Assembly (NCBI RefSeq): GCF_002995495.1
Contig: NZ_PVZV01000006.1
Coordinates: 372,001-436,000 of the forward strand
Length of the DNA stretch: 64,000 bases
Direction of reading: 5' to 3'
Source of the DNA: Actinocorallia populi
GTDB lineage: Bacteria > Actinomycetota > Actinomycetes > Streptosporangiales > Streptosporangiaceae
Shown here: in pieces, positions 53,211-62,321 of the stretch
Layout: each line of letters opens with the position of its first letter
Position numbering within the stretch: position 1 is the first letter of the stretch
The notes under the pieces: model-generated
What the model saw: the letters and a program-made list of their open reading frames with translations, nothing else
What the model was told of the DNA's origin: nothing
The model's database searches: none
Position numbers and translations under genes: made by a program

Positions 53211-54149
53211 TCAGCGGCTCACGGCGGTCTCCCGCCCCACACACGACAACTTCTCGGGATTGCGCACGTGGTAGAGGCCGGTGATGCCGCCGTTCCCGAC
53301 CCGCACCGCCAGCACGCCGTCGATCTCCCCGTTGATCCGGACGAGCAGGCCGGGGCCGCCGTTGACCTGCACCGGCTCGACCGATCTTGCGATGCCATGC
53401 CTGTACCAGCCGTTGGCCAGCAGGCGAGCCACCTTCGCGGCCCCCACGATGGGCCGCAGCAGGGCGCGTTTGACTCCGCCGCCGTCGCTCAGGGCGACGA
53501 CGTCCGGCGCGAGGACGTCGAGCAGGCGCTGCAGATCGCCGGTTTCGACCGCTCGCTGGAAGGCCTGGAGCACGGCCCGGGTCTCGGCCGGGGAGACGGT
53601 GCCGCGCGGCCGGCGCGCGGCGACGTGCGCCCGTGCCCGATGGGCGATCTGGCGTACGGCGGCGGGGGTCTTGTCGACGGCTTCGGCGATCTCGCCGTAC
53701 TCCAGGTCGAACACCTCGCGCAGCACGAACACCGCCCGCTCGGTCGGTGCGAGCGTCTCCAGCACCAGCATCATCGCCATCGAGACGCTGTCGGCGAGCT
53801 CGACGTCCTCGGCCACATCGGGCGCGGTCAGCAACGGCTCGGGCAGCCACGGCCCGACGTAGGACTCCCTGCGCCGGCCGAGCGCACGCAGCCGGTCCAG
53901 CGCCTGCCGGGTGACGATCCGCACCAGGTAGGCGCGCTCCTCCCGTACGGTGCCGAGATCCACGCCCACCCACCGCAGCCAGGTCTCCTGCAGGACGTCC
54001 TCGGCGTCGGCGGCCGAGCCGAGCATCTCGTAGGCGACGGTGAAGAGCAGGTTGCGGTGGGCGACGAACGCCCCGGTGGCGCGGTCCACGCGCTCTGCAC
54101 GGCCGGGCGGTCCGGCTGCGTCTGCGATCGGTTCACTGCGCTCGCTCAT
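53211..54149 (-). CDS. ECF41-type sigma factor (SigJ-like) with SnoaL-like C-terminal domain
   Basis: A 312-residue paralogue of the sigma factor at 44426-45295: region 2 (AFVAHRNLLFTVAYEMLGSA, then ADAEDVLQETWLRW), region 4 (LAPTERAVFVLREVFDLEYG, then EIAEAVDKTPAAVRQIAHRAR), and a SnoaL-like extension ending LYHVRNPEKLSCVGRE. It is divergent from an MFS drug-efflux gene, and both promoters carry ECF41 elements. This gives a strong prediction that the sigma factor transcribes itself and the pump. The start MSERSEPIA is set by the shared promoter. Confidence 0.94.
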   Translation of the reverse strand: MSERSEPIADAAGPPGRAERVDRATGAFVAHRNLLFTVAYEMLGSAADAEDVLQETWLRWVGVDLGTVREERAYLVRIVTRQALDRLRALGRRRESYVGPWLPEPLLTAPDVAEDVELADSVSMAMMLVLETLAPTERAVFVLREVFDLEYGEIAEAVDKTPAAVRQIAHRARAHVAARRPRGTVSPAETRAVLQAFQRAVETGDLQRLLDVLAPDVVALSDGGGVKRALLRPIVGAAKVARLLANGWYRHGIARSVEPVQVNGGPGLLVRINGEIDGVLAVRVGNGGITGLYHVRNPEKLSCVGRETAVSR

Positions 54150-54193
54150 GCCCGGCTCCCGCCCCTTCGCCCTCGGTCCTGCCACACGCACAA

Positions 54194-54282
54194 GACGCCG
54201 GTCCCCGCCGTTCTGTGACACCCGCGGCCGGTGGCCCACGTCACACGATCGCGGGTGTCACAGGGGCCGGGACGCCGGCGTC
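54194..54282. promoter_or_regulatory. Bidirectional ECF41 promoters between sigma factor and MFS genes
   Basis: A 14-base inverted repeat (CTGTGACACCCGCG at 54213-54226 and its complement at 54250-54263, 23-base spacer) contains TGTCACA in both directions. Forward: TGTCACA at 54256, 16 bases, CGTC at 54279. Reverse: TGTCACA (complement of 54214-54220), 16 bases, CGTC (complement of 54194-54197). Both match the published ECF41 promoter form TGTCACA plus a downstream CGTC. Confidence 0.85.
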
Positions 54283-54368
54283 TGGTGTTCGTCAGGACGC
54301 CACGAGCCGGGACCGGGAAGGAAAGGCCTCCGGTCCCGGGCGCTCACACGGAGAAGGTAGCCCGGTAC

Positions 54369-55883
54369 ATGAACGACACAGCTCTGCCCGACCCCCGCCG
54401 CTGGTGGGGGCTGGTGGTCATCGCCCTCGCCCAGTTGATCGTGGTGCTGGACATGACCATCGTCAACATCGCCCTGCCGTCCGCCCAGCAGGACCTCGGC
54501 ATGACCGACGGGAACCGGCAGTGGGCCATCACCGCCTACACCCTGGCCTTCGGCGGTCTGCTGCTGCTCGGCGGCCGCCTCGGCGACCTGTTCGGACGCA
54601 GGCGCAGCTTCATCATCGGCCTGATCGGCTTCGCCGGCGCCTCCGCGCTCGGCGGCGCCGCCACCGGCCCCGGCATGCTCTTCGCGGCCCGCGCCCTGCA
54701 GGGCGTCTTCGCCGCGCTGCTGGCCCCCGCCGCGCTGTCCCTGCTGAACACGACCTTCACCGACCCGCGCGAACGCGGCAAGGCGCTCGGCGTGTTCGGA
54801 GCCCTCGCGGGCGCCGGCGGTGCCGTCGGCATGCTGGTCGGCGGCTTCCTGACCGAGTACCTGGACTGGCGCTGGTGCCTGTACGTCAACGCCCCGGTGG
54901 CCGCCGTCGCGGTGGTCGGCGCGCTCGTGACGCTCAAGGACCCGGGCCGCGGCACCGGTGCCCGGCTGGACGTCCCGGGCGCCGTGCTGGGCACCGCCGG
55001 CGTGCTGTCCGTCGTCTACGGCTTCGGCGAGGCCGAGTCCCGCGGCTGGGACGACACCCGGGTACTGGCCCTGCTGATCGGCGGCGTGGTGGTCCTCGGG
55101 GTCTTCTGGCTGTGGCAGACCCGCGCCCGGACGCCGCTGCTGCCCCTGCACATCGTCAAGGACCGCCAGCGGGCGGGCGCCTTCCTGACGATGGTCCTGG
55201 TCACCGTCACCATGTTCGGCGTCTTCCTGTTCCTGACCTACTACCTGCAGGGCATCAAGGGCTGGTCGCCGCTGGAGACCGGGGTGGCCTACCTGCCGAT
55301 GACCGCCTGCATGATCATCGGTTCCACGCAGATCTCGGCGCGGCTGCTGCACCGGGTGCCGGCCCGCGCGCTGATGGTGCCCGGCCTGGTACTGGCCGCC
55401 GGAGGCCTGGCCTTCCTGGCCTCCATGGGCGTCGACGCCACCTACTCCGGGCACGTCCTGCCGGGCATCTGCATGATGGGCCTCGGCATGGGCGTCACCT
55501 TCATGGCGGCCATCTCCACGGCCACCGGCCGCGTCGCCCCGCACGAGCAGGGGGCGGCCTCGGCCACCCTCAACACCATGCAGCAGGTGGGCGGTTCGGT
55601 CGGCATCGCGCTGCTCAACACGATCGCGGCCGGCGCGACCGCGGACCGGCTGGCCGACCACCGGGTCGACCCCGCCGGGCAGGCGCCGCAGGTGAGGGCG
55701 GCGCTGGCGGAGGCGACGGTGCACGGCTACTCCGTGGCGACCTGGCTCTCCGCGGGCATCATCCTGCTGGCCGCGGTGGTCGCGGGCGTCCTCATCAACG
55801 CCAAGGCGCCCGACCGGCAGACCGGTGCGGCGGGCGGCGACCACGAGGCCGGGACCGTCGAGGAGCCGGTCCCGGCGGGCTGA
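54369..55883 (+). CDS. MFS drug transporter, DHA2 (14-TM) family
   Basis: A 504-residue pump with 14 predicted membrane segments: WWGLVVIALAQLIVVLDMTI, then VNIALPSAQQDLGM; GGRLGDLFGRRRSFIIGLIG (motif A); ALQGVFAALLAPAALSLL; and a GAGGAVGMLVGGFL (motif C) segment. It exports drugs or dyes by proton antiport. It is divergent from an ECF41 sigma factor and has an ECF41 promoter, so expression should follow that sigma. GAGAAGG precedes the ATG. A strong hairpin ends the transcript. Confidence 0.94.
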   Translation: MNDTALPDPRRWWGLVVIALAQLIVVLDMTIVNIALPSAQQDLGMTDGNRQWAITAYTLAFGGLLLLGGRLGDLFGRRRSFIIGLIGFAGASALGGAATGPGMLFAARALQGVFAALLAPAALSLLNTTFTDPRERGKALGVFGALAGAGGAVGMLVGGFLTEYLDWRWCLYVNAPVAAVAVVGALVTLKDPGRGTGARLDVPGAVLGTAGVLSVVYGFGEAESRGWDDTRVLALLIGGVVVLGVFWLWQTRARTPLLPLHIVKDRQRAGAFLTMVLVTVTMFGVFLFLTYYLQGIKGWSPLETGVAYLPMTACMIIGSTQISARLLHRVPARALMVPGLVLAAGGLAFLASMGVDATYSGHVLPGICMMGLGMGVTFMAAISTATGRVAPHEQGAASATLNTMQQVGGSVGIALLNTIAAGATADRLADHRVDPAGQAPQVRAALAEATVHGYSVATWLSAGIILLAAVVAGVLINAKAPDRQTGAAGGDHEAGTVEEPVPAG

Positions 55884-55945
55884 CCGCCGGCGCGCCGGCC
55901 GGCTACGAGCCCGCCCGGGGGCCGACCGCGCAGAGGCCTGCCCGT

Positions 55946-55982
55946 GCCGTTCGGCCGGAGCCGATGGCTCCGGCCGAACGGC
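55946..55982. terminator. Long bidirectional hairpin between MFS and sulfatase genes
   Basis: Seventeen-base perfect arms (GCCGTTCGGCCGGAGCC and its complement) flank a 3-base loop between two convergent genes. Confidence 0.75.
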
Positions 55983-56020
55983 GGTGCACCGGTTCGCCCT
56001 CCGGCCGGGAGGGGTTCGGG

Positions 56021-57880
56021 TCACAGGGGGAAGTAGACCCGGACGCCGGGGCGGTAGGCGTCGCGCAGGACGAGCCAGAGATAGCGTCCGGCGTTGCGCA
56101 GGTAGGCGTCGTCGGAGAACGCGGCGCGCCTGATCGCGGGGAGGGCGGGCTCGGCGGCGTCGCCGAGGTAGGTGAGGGAGTTGAGGGCCTGCAGCCGGAC
56201 TCCGGGGTCGGGGTGGCGGTCCAGGGTGTCGGCCAGGAAGGGCACCGCCTGCGCGGTGCGGCCCAGGAGCGCCAGGGTCTCGGCGACCACGACGCGGACC
56301 TGGGGCGACGGTTCGTCCTTCAGGCGTCCGGCGAGGGTCTTCGCCGCCGGAGCGGCGTCCTTGCCGAGCATGAGCAGCCCGGAGGCCGCCCAGTAGCGGA
56401 CGACCTCGTTGCCGTCGTCCAGGTCGCGGACGAGCAGGGGCAGCCGGGCGGGGTCGCGCCGGATGGCGGTCGCGGCGACGTCCAGGACGCGGCGCAGCGG
56501 GTAGGCGCCGGGGGCGCGGCTCTGGTCGTAGCCTTCCAGCGGGGAGCCTTCGGGGATGAACCCGTTGTCGTTGACGTCCAGGAGATGCGCGTCGAGGGCC
56601 TTGCGGAGCCGGTCGAGGACGGCGCGGTGGGCGGGGTCGCGTGCGAGGTCGGCCACCTCGTCGGGGTCGGCGCGCAGGTCGTAGAGCTCCTCGGCGGGCT
56701 TGGTGCGCCAGAAGCGGTCCTGGACGTCGGTGAGGGTGCCGTCGAGGTGCGCCTGCTCCCAGTCCTGGTAGCCCTTCTGCTGCCAGGCGTAGGCCTGGTG
56801 CTGGCCCCAGGGGCGGTGCGGGCTGTAGTTGCGGATGTAGCGGTAGCGCTCGTCGCGCACGGTGCGGACCATGTCATAGCGCTCGTCCATGCGGTTGCGC
56901 ACGGCGAAGGCGTAGGCGGGCCGGCTCCGGCGGGTCAGGGGGGTGCCGCGCATGTGGGCGGGAGGCCGGATCCCGGCCAGGGCGAGCACGGTGGGGGCCA
57001 GGTCGAGGGAGGTGACGGGCTCGGTGACGGCGGAGCCGGGTGCGGCCGGTGCCAGGTGGGCCCACTTGTCGGGGAATCGGACGATCAGGGCGGTGCGCAG
57101 GCCGCTGTCGTAGCAGTGGCGTTTGCTGCGCGGCAGGGCGCCGCCGTTGTCGGAGTAGTAGAAGACGATCGTGTCGTCGGCCAGGCCGTCCTTCTCCAGC
57201 TCGTCCAGGCGCGCGGCGACCCAGGAGTCCATCTCGGCCATGCGGTCGTGGTAGCGGGCCCGGTCGGCCCTGATCCGCGGGGTGTCGGGCAGGTAGGCGG
57301 GCACCCGCACGTCCTCGGGCCGGGTCCGCCCCGCGCCGGTGAGGAACAGGCTGGTCTCGTGGGTGATCCTCGTGTTGAACACCGAAAGGAACGGTTTGCC
57401 CTTCGGCCGCCGCCTCCAGTGCGCGAAGGGCCCGGACAGGTCCCACACCTCGGCGGGGCGGAAGGGCGCGTTGTAGTCGGTCTTCTCGTTGTTCGTGCAG
57501 AAGTAGCCCGCCTGGCGCAGGTACTCGGGGTACCCGCGCAGGAAGGCGGGGATGTTCCCCTCGGCCCGCATGTGCTGCGCGGGTCCGCAGCTCTCCGGCG
57601 GCATCCCGGTCAGGATCGCGAACCGCGACGGCGCGCAGACAGGGGCGCTGGAGAAGGCGTTCTCGTACCGCACGCCTTCGCGGGCGAGGCGGTCGAGCGT
57701 GGGCGTGCGCGCCAGCGGGTCCCCGTAAGCGCCGATGAACGGGTTGTTGTCCTCGCTCACCAGCCACAGGATGTTCGGCCCCCGCGCCTCCTGCGCACCG
57801 GCTTGGTCCGCCAGGCCCGCGGTGAGCAGGCCCCCCGCGCTCGCGGCCAGCATCCTTCTGCGCGACATCCACGAAACCAT
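56021..57880 (-). CDS. Tat-exported sulfatase with C-terminal HEAT-like repeats
   Basis: A 619-residue protein. Residues 1-~30 form a Tat signal (MSRRRMLAASAGGLLTAGLA, twin Arg after a short lead). The sulfatase core has ILWLVSEDNNPFIGAYGDPL, the formylglycine motif CAPSR (C82), THETSLFLTG and the SDNGG metal site. Residues ~480-619 are HEAT-like helical repeats (RLPLLVRDLDDGNEVVRYWA, then ALLGRTAQAVPFLADTL) that could bind a partner. Cytoplasmic folding and formylglycine formation before Tat export are consistent. The substrate is an exported sulfate ester, identity unknown. AGAGGT precedes the ATG. The 237 bases upstream hold no gene. Confidence 0.9.
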   Translation of the reverse strand: MVSWMSRRRMLAASAGGLLTAGLADQAGAQEARGPNILWLVSEDNNPFIGAYGDPLARTPTLDRLAREGVRYENAFSSAPVCAPSRFAILTGMPPESCGPAQHMRAEGNIPAFLRGYPEYLRQAGYFCTNNEKTDYNAPFRPAEVWDLSGPFAHWRRRPKGKPFLSVFNTRITHETSLFLTGAGRTRPEDVRVPAYLPDTPRIRADRARYHDRMAEMDSWVAARLDELEKDGLADDTIVFYYSDNGGALPRSKRHCYDSGLRTALIVRFPDKWAHLAPAAPGSAVTEPVTSLDLAPTVLALAGIRPPAHMRGTPLTRRSRPAYAFAVRNRMDERYDMVRTVRDERYRYIRNYSPHRPWGQHQAYAWQQKGYQDWEQAHLDGTLTDVQDRFWRTKPAEELYDLRADPDEVADLARDPAHRAVLDRLRKALDAHLLDVNDNGFIPEGSPLEGYDQSRAPGAYPLRRVLDVAATAIRRDPARLPLLVRDLDDGNEVVRYWAASGLLMLGKDAAPAAKTLAGRLKDEPSPQVRVVVAETLALLGRTAQAVPFLADTLDRHPDPGVRLQALNSLTYLGDAAEPALPAIRRAAFSDDAYLRNAGRYLWLVLRDAYRPGVRVYFPL

Positions 57881-58117
57881 CTGTTTCTACCTCTTGCAGG
57901 CGACTGGTGATGATCTCAGATGCCGTGCGGCGGCCATGGATGTCAACCGCCGCATGTGGCCACGCGAAGGGAGGCGGCCTGCCGCGCTCACCGAGGGGTC
58001 TCATGAGTCCTCGCCCGGAAAGGGCCGCGCACGCCGCACCCCGTGCCCCCCCGAGACCGCGCCGGGCGGGCGGCGGGACGCCGCCGCTCGCCGAGCCCGG
58101 TCCTGCGACGTGGGCGG
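57881..58117. other. Gap between sulfatase and erythromycin-esterase-family genes
   Basis: This holds the sulfatase promoter region. I see no gene, only GC-rich DNA with short inverted segments. Confidence 0.4.
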
Positions 58118-59338
58118 TCATGCCTCCCCGTCAGGGTCGGTCCGCGGGACGTCCCTGACGAACACGATCCCGTCGTTTCCGGGCAGGTGGGCCGGGTCCA
58201 GCGGGGAGTAGCCGTAGTAGGGGGACACGCGGGGGACGGGCCGCGCGTCACCGAGGGCGGTGGCCAGCCGGGAGGCGTCGACGACGTAGCGGTCCTCCGG
58301 CAGCGCGTACAGGAGCCCTTCGAGGGTCTCCGGCGGCGGGGCGTGCACTCCCCGGTGCCGGATCGTGCCGAGGGCCGTGGCCAGGAAGGAGTACTCCCCG
58401 CCCAGGCGGGCGCTCACGATCGCGCCGGCGCTCCACCAGCTCACCGGCAGCCCTCCCATGCTCATCGTGAGCTTGTGGCGCTGGAGATGGCCGTTGTGGG
58501 CGTGGACCAGCACGGGGCCCTGCTCGGCGACGGCGAAGAGGTTGTCGGCCATCATCGAGTCCCGCAGGCCCCCCAGCCGCGCCAGGCGGCTCGGCGACGT
58601 GTCGGCCATCCAGAAGTGGTAGCGCAGCAGGCCGGTGGCGGTGCGCCCGTACAGGCGCGCCCTGTTCCAGCCGTCCCGCGAGGGCTCCTCGATCAGGTCC
58701 GGCGTCTGCGCGTCGAGCAGCGCCACCAGGTCGTCGGCGAGCAGCCGCAGCCGCCCGGCCTCGGCCGACTGCCCCACCGACCGGGACGGGTCCATCATCG
58801 CGGCGGGGTTCGTCCACCGCTCGTCGGCGCCGAGCAGGCGCTCGAGCGTCTCCGCGGTGCAGGGCAGCAGCCCCGCGTCCACCCTGGCCGCCAGGTGATC
58901 GTGGAGCGCGGTCAGGGACTGCCGGGGGCTCGCGGCGGCGGTGATCTCCAGCGGCCCGTCGAAACCGGCGAAGCGGACCATTTCTGAGGCGGGCCGGCCG
59001 TCGTTGTAGGCGCGCATCCAGCGCACGAGCTCGCGGTTGGCCGCGGACGCCCCCCACCCGTGGCTGAACCCGCCCGCCATGACCTCGTCGAGGCTCCCCG
59101 TGCCCGAGATGACGTGGTCGTCCACGACCAGCCCCATCATGCAGTCGCTCTCGATCGCGATCCACCGGTACCCCTCCTGCTCGACGAGCTGCCGGAAGAG
59201 CTCGTTGCGCAGGTCGAGCAGGGTGTCCTCGCCGTGGGTCGGCTCGCCCAGCGCGAGCATCCGCGGCCGGGCCGGGAGCAGCCCCATGACGGCTGCGGCA
59301 TCGACGGAACGAACGGCGTCTTTGATGTCAGTGACCAT
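58118..59338 (-). CDS. Erythromycin esterase-family protein
   Basis: A 406-residue protein of the Ere fold: LALGEPTHGEDTLLDLRNEL with the catalytic His-Glu (H35 and the nearby Glu), IAIESDCMMGLVVDD, and VLVHAHNGHLQR with a second His. Ere enzymes hydrolyse macrolide lactones, but most family members have no known substrate. The ATG at 59338 follows an unimpressive ribosome site; a GTG at 59362 adds MFKDTVAC and is possible. Next to the start is a CTCAATTGAG palindrome. It reads towards the sulfatase gene (237-base gap). Confidence 0.85.
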   Translation of the reverse strand: MVTDIKDAVRSVDAAAVMGLLPARPRMLALGEPTHGEDTLLDLRNELFRQLVEQEGYRWIAIESDCMMGLVVDDHVISGTGSLDEVMAGGFSHGWGASAANRELVRWMRAYNDGRPASEMVRFAGFDGPLEITAAASPRQSLTALHDHLAARVDAGLLPCTAETLERLLGADERWTNPAAMMDPSRSVGQSAEAGRLRLLADDLVALLDAQTPDLIEEPSRDGWNRARLYGRTATGLLRYHFWMADTSPSRLARLGGLRDSMMADNLFAVAEQGPVLVHAHNGHLQRHKLTMSMGGLPVSWWSAGAIVSARLGGEYSFLATALGTIRHRGVHAPPPETLEGLLYALPEDRYVVDASRLATALGDARPVPRVSPYYGYSPLDPAHLPGNDGIVFVRDVPRTDPDGEA

Positions 59339-59495
59339 GCATGCAACGGTATCTTTGAACACTCAATTGAGACTTTTCCTAAACTTCAGCCGGGTTATGA
59401 GGCAAAACCCTCAAAAGGCTGATCAGCCCCGGTCGGCTGCGGGCCTCTCCGGTGAAGAACTCTCGGAGCACGAGAAATCCTCGTAGGCTCACCTC

Positions 59496-60431
59496 GTGCG
59501 AGAACACCCTCTGCGTATCGTCACCCGTTCCTCTCCCATGGCGATGGCGCAGGCCCGCCTCGTGGCGGCCCGCCTGCGAAGCGCGTATCCCGGCCTCGCC
59601 GTCGAACTGCTTCCGGTGACGACCGCGGGCGACCGGTGGTCCGGCGCGCTCAGCCGACCGGGAGACAAGGGGGCGTTCACGAAGGAGGTCGACGCCGCGC
59701 TCCTGACCGGGGAGGCCGACCTGGCCGTCCACTGCCTCAAAGACGTCCCCGCCGACCGACCCCTGCCGCCGGGGACGGCCTTCGCGGCCTTCCTTCCGCG
59801 CGAGGACCTGCGTGACGCCCTCGTCCACCGCGGCGGCCTTACCTTGGACGAGCTGGAGGAGGCGGGAGCACGGGTCGGAACGTCATCGGTCCGGCGCGTC
59901 GCCCAGCTGGCGGCCTCCCATCCGGGGCTGCGCTGCGTGCCGATCCGCGGCAACGCCGACCGCCGGCTGGAGAAGTACGACGCGTTCGAGTGCGACGCGT
60001 TGATCCTCGCCGTGTGCGGGCTACGGCGGATCGGACGGCAGGAGCGAATCAGCCACATCCTCGACCTCGAGATGATGTGCCCGCCGCTCGGCGCGGGCGT
60101 CCTGGTCCTCCAGTGCCGCCAGGACGACGAGGAGACGGCCACCGCGGCGGGCGCGCTGAACGATCCCGCCGCGTGGCGGGAGGCCACCGCCGAGCGGACG
60201 CTGCTGCACGTCCTGCGAGGGCACTGCAACTCGCCCGTCGCCGGGTACGCCAGTCACGGTGCCGACGGGCGGCTCTCCCTGCGTGCCAAGGTCTTCAGCC
60301 CGGACGGCAGGACCGTCCTGAACGCCCACGAACAGGCAGGGGCGTCGGACCCCGAGGCCCTCGGCACGGCCGTGGCCCTCGCCTTGCTCCGCCAGGGGGC
60401 ACGGGAGGTCATCGACGCCATCCCGCACTGA
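59496..60431 (+). CDS. hemC: Hydroxymethylbilane synthase (porphobilinogen deaminase)
   Basis: A 311-residue enzyme that joins four porphobilinogen units. It has [20 protein letters not shown], the catalytic Asp in [37 protein letters not shown] and the dipyrromethane cofactor Cys in [11 protein letters not shown] (C~244). The usual DLAVHSLKD reads DLAVHCLKD here. It is not in a hemACDB cluster: neighbours are an esterase-type gene (divergent) and an oxidoreductase (convergent), so it is likely a second copy or belongs to a separate tetrapyrrole need. The GTG start has no strong ribosome site. Confidence 0.93.
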   Translation: MREHPLRIVTRSSPMAMAQARLVAARLRSAYPGLAVELLPVTTAGDRWSGALSRPGDKGAFTKEVDAALLTGEADLAVHCLKDVPADRPLPPGTAFAAFLPREDLRDALVHRGGLTLDELEEAGARVGTSSVRRVAQLAASHPGLRCVPIRGNADRRLEKYDAFECDALILAVCGLRRIGRQERISHILDLEMMCPPLGAGVLVLQCRQDDEETATAAGALNDPAAWREATAERTLLHVLRGHCNSPVAGYASHGADGRLSLRAKVFSPDGRTVLNAHEQAGASDPEALGTAVALALLRQGAREVIDAIPH

Positions 60432-60489
60432 AGGGCGGCGGTTCCGGCGCCGTTTCGAAGCCCGCTCGGCGGTCTCGGCCACAGAAGTC

Positions 60490-60535
60490 GGCCGCTCTCC
60501 ACGGGCTTCCCGCGACGCCCGTCGGCGGAGCGGCC
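60490..60535. terminator. Bidirectional hairpin between hemC and the oxidoreductase gene
   Basis: Outer arms GGCCGCTC and GAGCGGCC plus inner arms ACGGGC and GCCCGT form a two-part stem between convergent genes. Confidence 0.55.
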
Positions 60536-60540
60536 CGTTC

Positions 60541-61551
60541 CTAGGCGACCGTGAGTACGATCTTGCCCTGGATGTGGCCTCGGGAGGCGCGCTCGTGCGC
60601 TGCCCGGGCGTCCGCGAGCGCGAACGTGCTGTCGATCGCGACGCGGACCGTGCCCGCGTCGAGCAGGCGCCCCAGGTCGGCGAGCTGCGCGCCGTTCGAG
60701 CGGACCTGGGTGATGGAGACCGTGACGCCCAGCTTCGCGTTCTCTTCTTCGTCGAATCGGCCGGGGAACACGGGGAACTGGGAGCCGCCGCGCTTGAGGG
60801 TGTGCAGGAGGCGTCTGCTGTCGGGGCCGCCGACGGTGTCGAGAACGAGGTCGACATCGCGTACGACCTCCTCGGGACGGTGCCGGGTGTAGTCGATGAA
60901 CTCGTCGGCGCCCAGTTCTCTCAGGAACGGTTCGTGGGTGCCCGATGCCACCGCGATGACACGCGCGCCCTTCCATTTCGCCAGTTGCAGCGCGAAGTGG
61001 CCCACGCCGCCCGCGGCGCCGTTGATGAGCACCGTCATGCCGGCGTCGAGGGGCACCGGACGGTGCTTCGCCGCCTGGAAGGTGGGCGGGTGGTCGTGTC
61101 CGAGCTCGATCAGGAACTGCCACGCGGTGAGCCCGGCCATGGGCGCCCCGGCGGCGTGCACGTGATCGATGCCGGCCGGCTTGAGCGCGAGGTCCGACGC
61201 GGGCGCGGCCGCGTACTCGGCATAGGCGCTGCCGTCGAAGCCGGGGAAGCGAAGGAGGCCGAAGACCTCGTCGCCGACGGAGAGGCCGTCCACGTCCGCG
61301 GCGACCGCCTCGACGACGCCCGACAGGTCGGTCCCCGGAATCACGGGCAGGTCGAACTTCGGCCTCGTCTCCGGAGGCAGGCCGGACATCCCGGCGCGCA
61401 GGTACCAGTCGGGGGGGTTGACGCCGGCCGCGTGCACGCGGACGAGCACCTCGCCCGGCCCCGGCTCGGGAACCGGCACCTCGTCGTCACGCAGGACCTC
61501 GGGGCCGCCGTGCTCGTGGAGCCGGATCGCCCTCATCGTGTGTGTCGGCAT
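60541..61551 (-). CDS. NADP-dependent quinone-oxidoreductase-like enzyme (zinc-free MDR)
   Basis: A 336-residue medium-chain reductase: RAIRLHEHGGPEVLRDDEVP, VPGTDLSGVVEAVAADVDGL-like GTDLSG segment, the NADPH motif VLINGAAGGVGHFALQLAK, and no catalytic zinc Cys cluster. It would reduce quinones, enones or aldehydes with NADPH. AAGGAG precedes the ATG with a 6-base gap. The gene is divergent from a TetR with a large operator in the 109-base gap and is probably repressed by it. Confidence 0.92.
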   Translation of the reverse strand: MPTHTMRAIRLHEHGGPEVLRDDEVPVPEPGPGEVLVRVHAAGVNPPDWYLRAGMSGLPPETRPKFDLPVIPGTDLSGVVEAVAADVDGLSVGDEVFGLLRFPGFDGSAYAEYAAAPASDLALKPAGIDHVHAAGAPMAGLTAWQFLIELGHDHPPTFQAAKHRPVPLDAGMTVLINGAAGGVGHFALQLAKWKGARVIAVASGTHEPFLRELGADEFIDYTRHRPEEVVRDVDLVLDTVGGPDSRRLLHTLKRGGSQFPVFPGRFDEEENAKLGVTVSITQVRSNGAQLADLGRLLDAGTVRVAIDSTFALADARAAHERASRGHIQGKIVLTVA

Positions 61552-61582
61552 CGTCTCTCCTTCCCGCACCGCGGGATAGGCT

Positions 61583-61643
61583 TATTCGGATCAGTGGTCC
61601 ACCTATATGGACCACTGATCCGAATATATGGACCACCGATCCG
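61583..61643. promoter_or_regulatory. Operator with three TetR half-site copies
   Basis: Nineteen-base perfect arms (61583-61601 and 61608-61626, core CGGATCAGTGGTCCA) with a 6-base loop form one dyad. A third copy, TGGACCACCGATCCG, follows at 61629-61643, 21 bases (two turns) after the second. This is a likely TetR autorepression site that also controls the oxidoreductase. Confidence 0.85.
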
Positions 61644-61660
61644 TTTAGTCAAGGGGACGT

Positions 61661-62230
61661 ATGCGGGCAGACGCCAGGAAGAACCGCGACCACCTGCTCG
61701 CGGTCGCGGGCACCGCCATCACCGAGCAGGGCGCCGACGTGTCGCTGCGCGATATCGCACGCAGGGCCAATGTGGGGCTCGCGACGCTGCTCCGCCACTT
61801 CCCCACGCGCGAGGCGCTGCTCGACGCCCTGCTCCGCACGAGCTTCGACGAGCTGACGGCGAAGGCGGACGGGCTCGAGAAGTCGAACTCACCCGCAGAC
61901 GCGCTGGTGTCGTGGCTGCGGGACTTCGTCGCCTGCGCCCGGGACTATCGCGGCGCCATCACGTCGATGATGACGGCCATCGAAGACGAGGAGTCCGCGC
62001 TGCACGCTTCGTGCGTCACGATGCGCGCGTCCGGCGCGCGGCTCCTCGCCCGCGCTCAGGCCGGGGGCGTGGCGCGAACCGACATCGACGGCGCCGACCT
62101 GTTCGCCCTGGCCGGGTCGCTCGCCTGGCTCGGCGAACAGCCCTCGTCCGCGCCGCGCGCCGACCACCTCTTCCACGTCGTCGTGAGCGCGATCCTGACG
62201 AGCGAGGGGAGCGGAGGCGCCGAGCCGTGA
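61661..62230 (+). CDS. TetR-family regulator divergent from the quinone-oxidoreductase-like gene
   Basis: A 189-residue regulator with HTH RKNRDHLLAVAGTAITEQGA, then DVSLRDIARRANVGLATLLRHFPTREALLD, and a SbtR/TetR-type C-terminal domain with Cys in FVACARDYRG. The ATG is preceded by AAGGGGAC. Its operator stands 18 bases upstream. Ligand unknown; reactive quinone or aldehyde sensing fits the partner enzyme. Confidence 0.93.
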   Translation: MRADARKNRDHLLAVAGTAITEQGADVSLRDIARRANVGLATLLRHFPTREALLDALLRTSFDELTAKADGLEKSNSPADALVSWLRDFVACARDYRGAITSMMTAIEDEESALHASCVTMRASGARLLARAQAGGVARTDIDGADLFALAGSLAWLGEQPSSAPRADHLFHVVVSAILTSEGSGGAEP

Positions 62231-62321
62231 ACCTGGTCCGCGGAGGCGGGCGCGTGCGTCCGCCCGCGAACCGGGAGGGGCATCCACCGGCGGTCCGCAG
62301 GCCGACGAAGGCCCACCCCTG

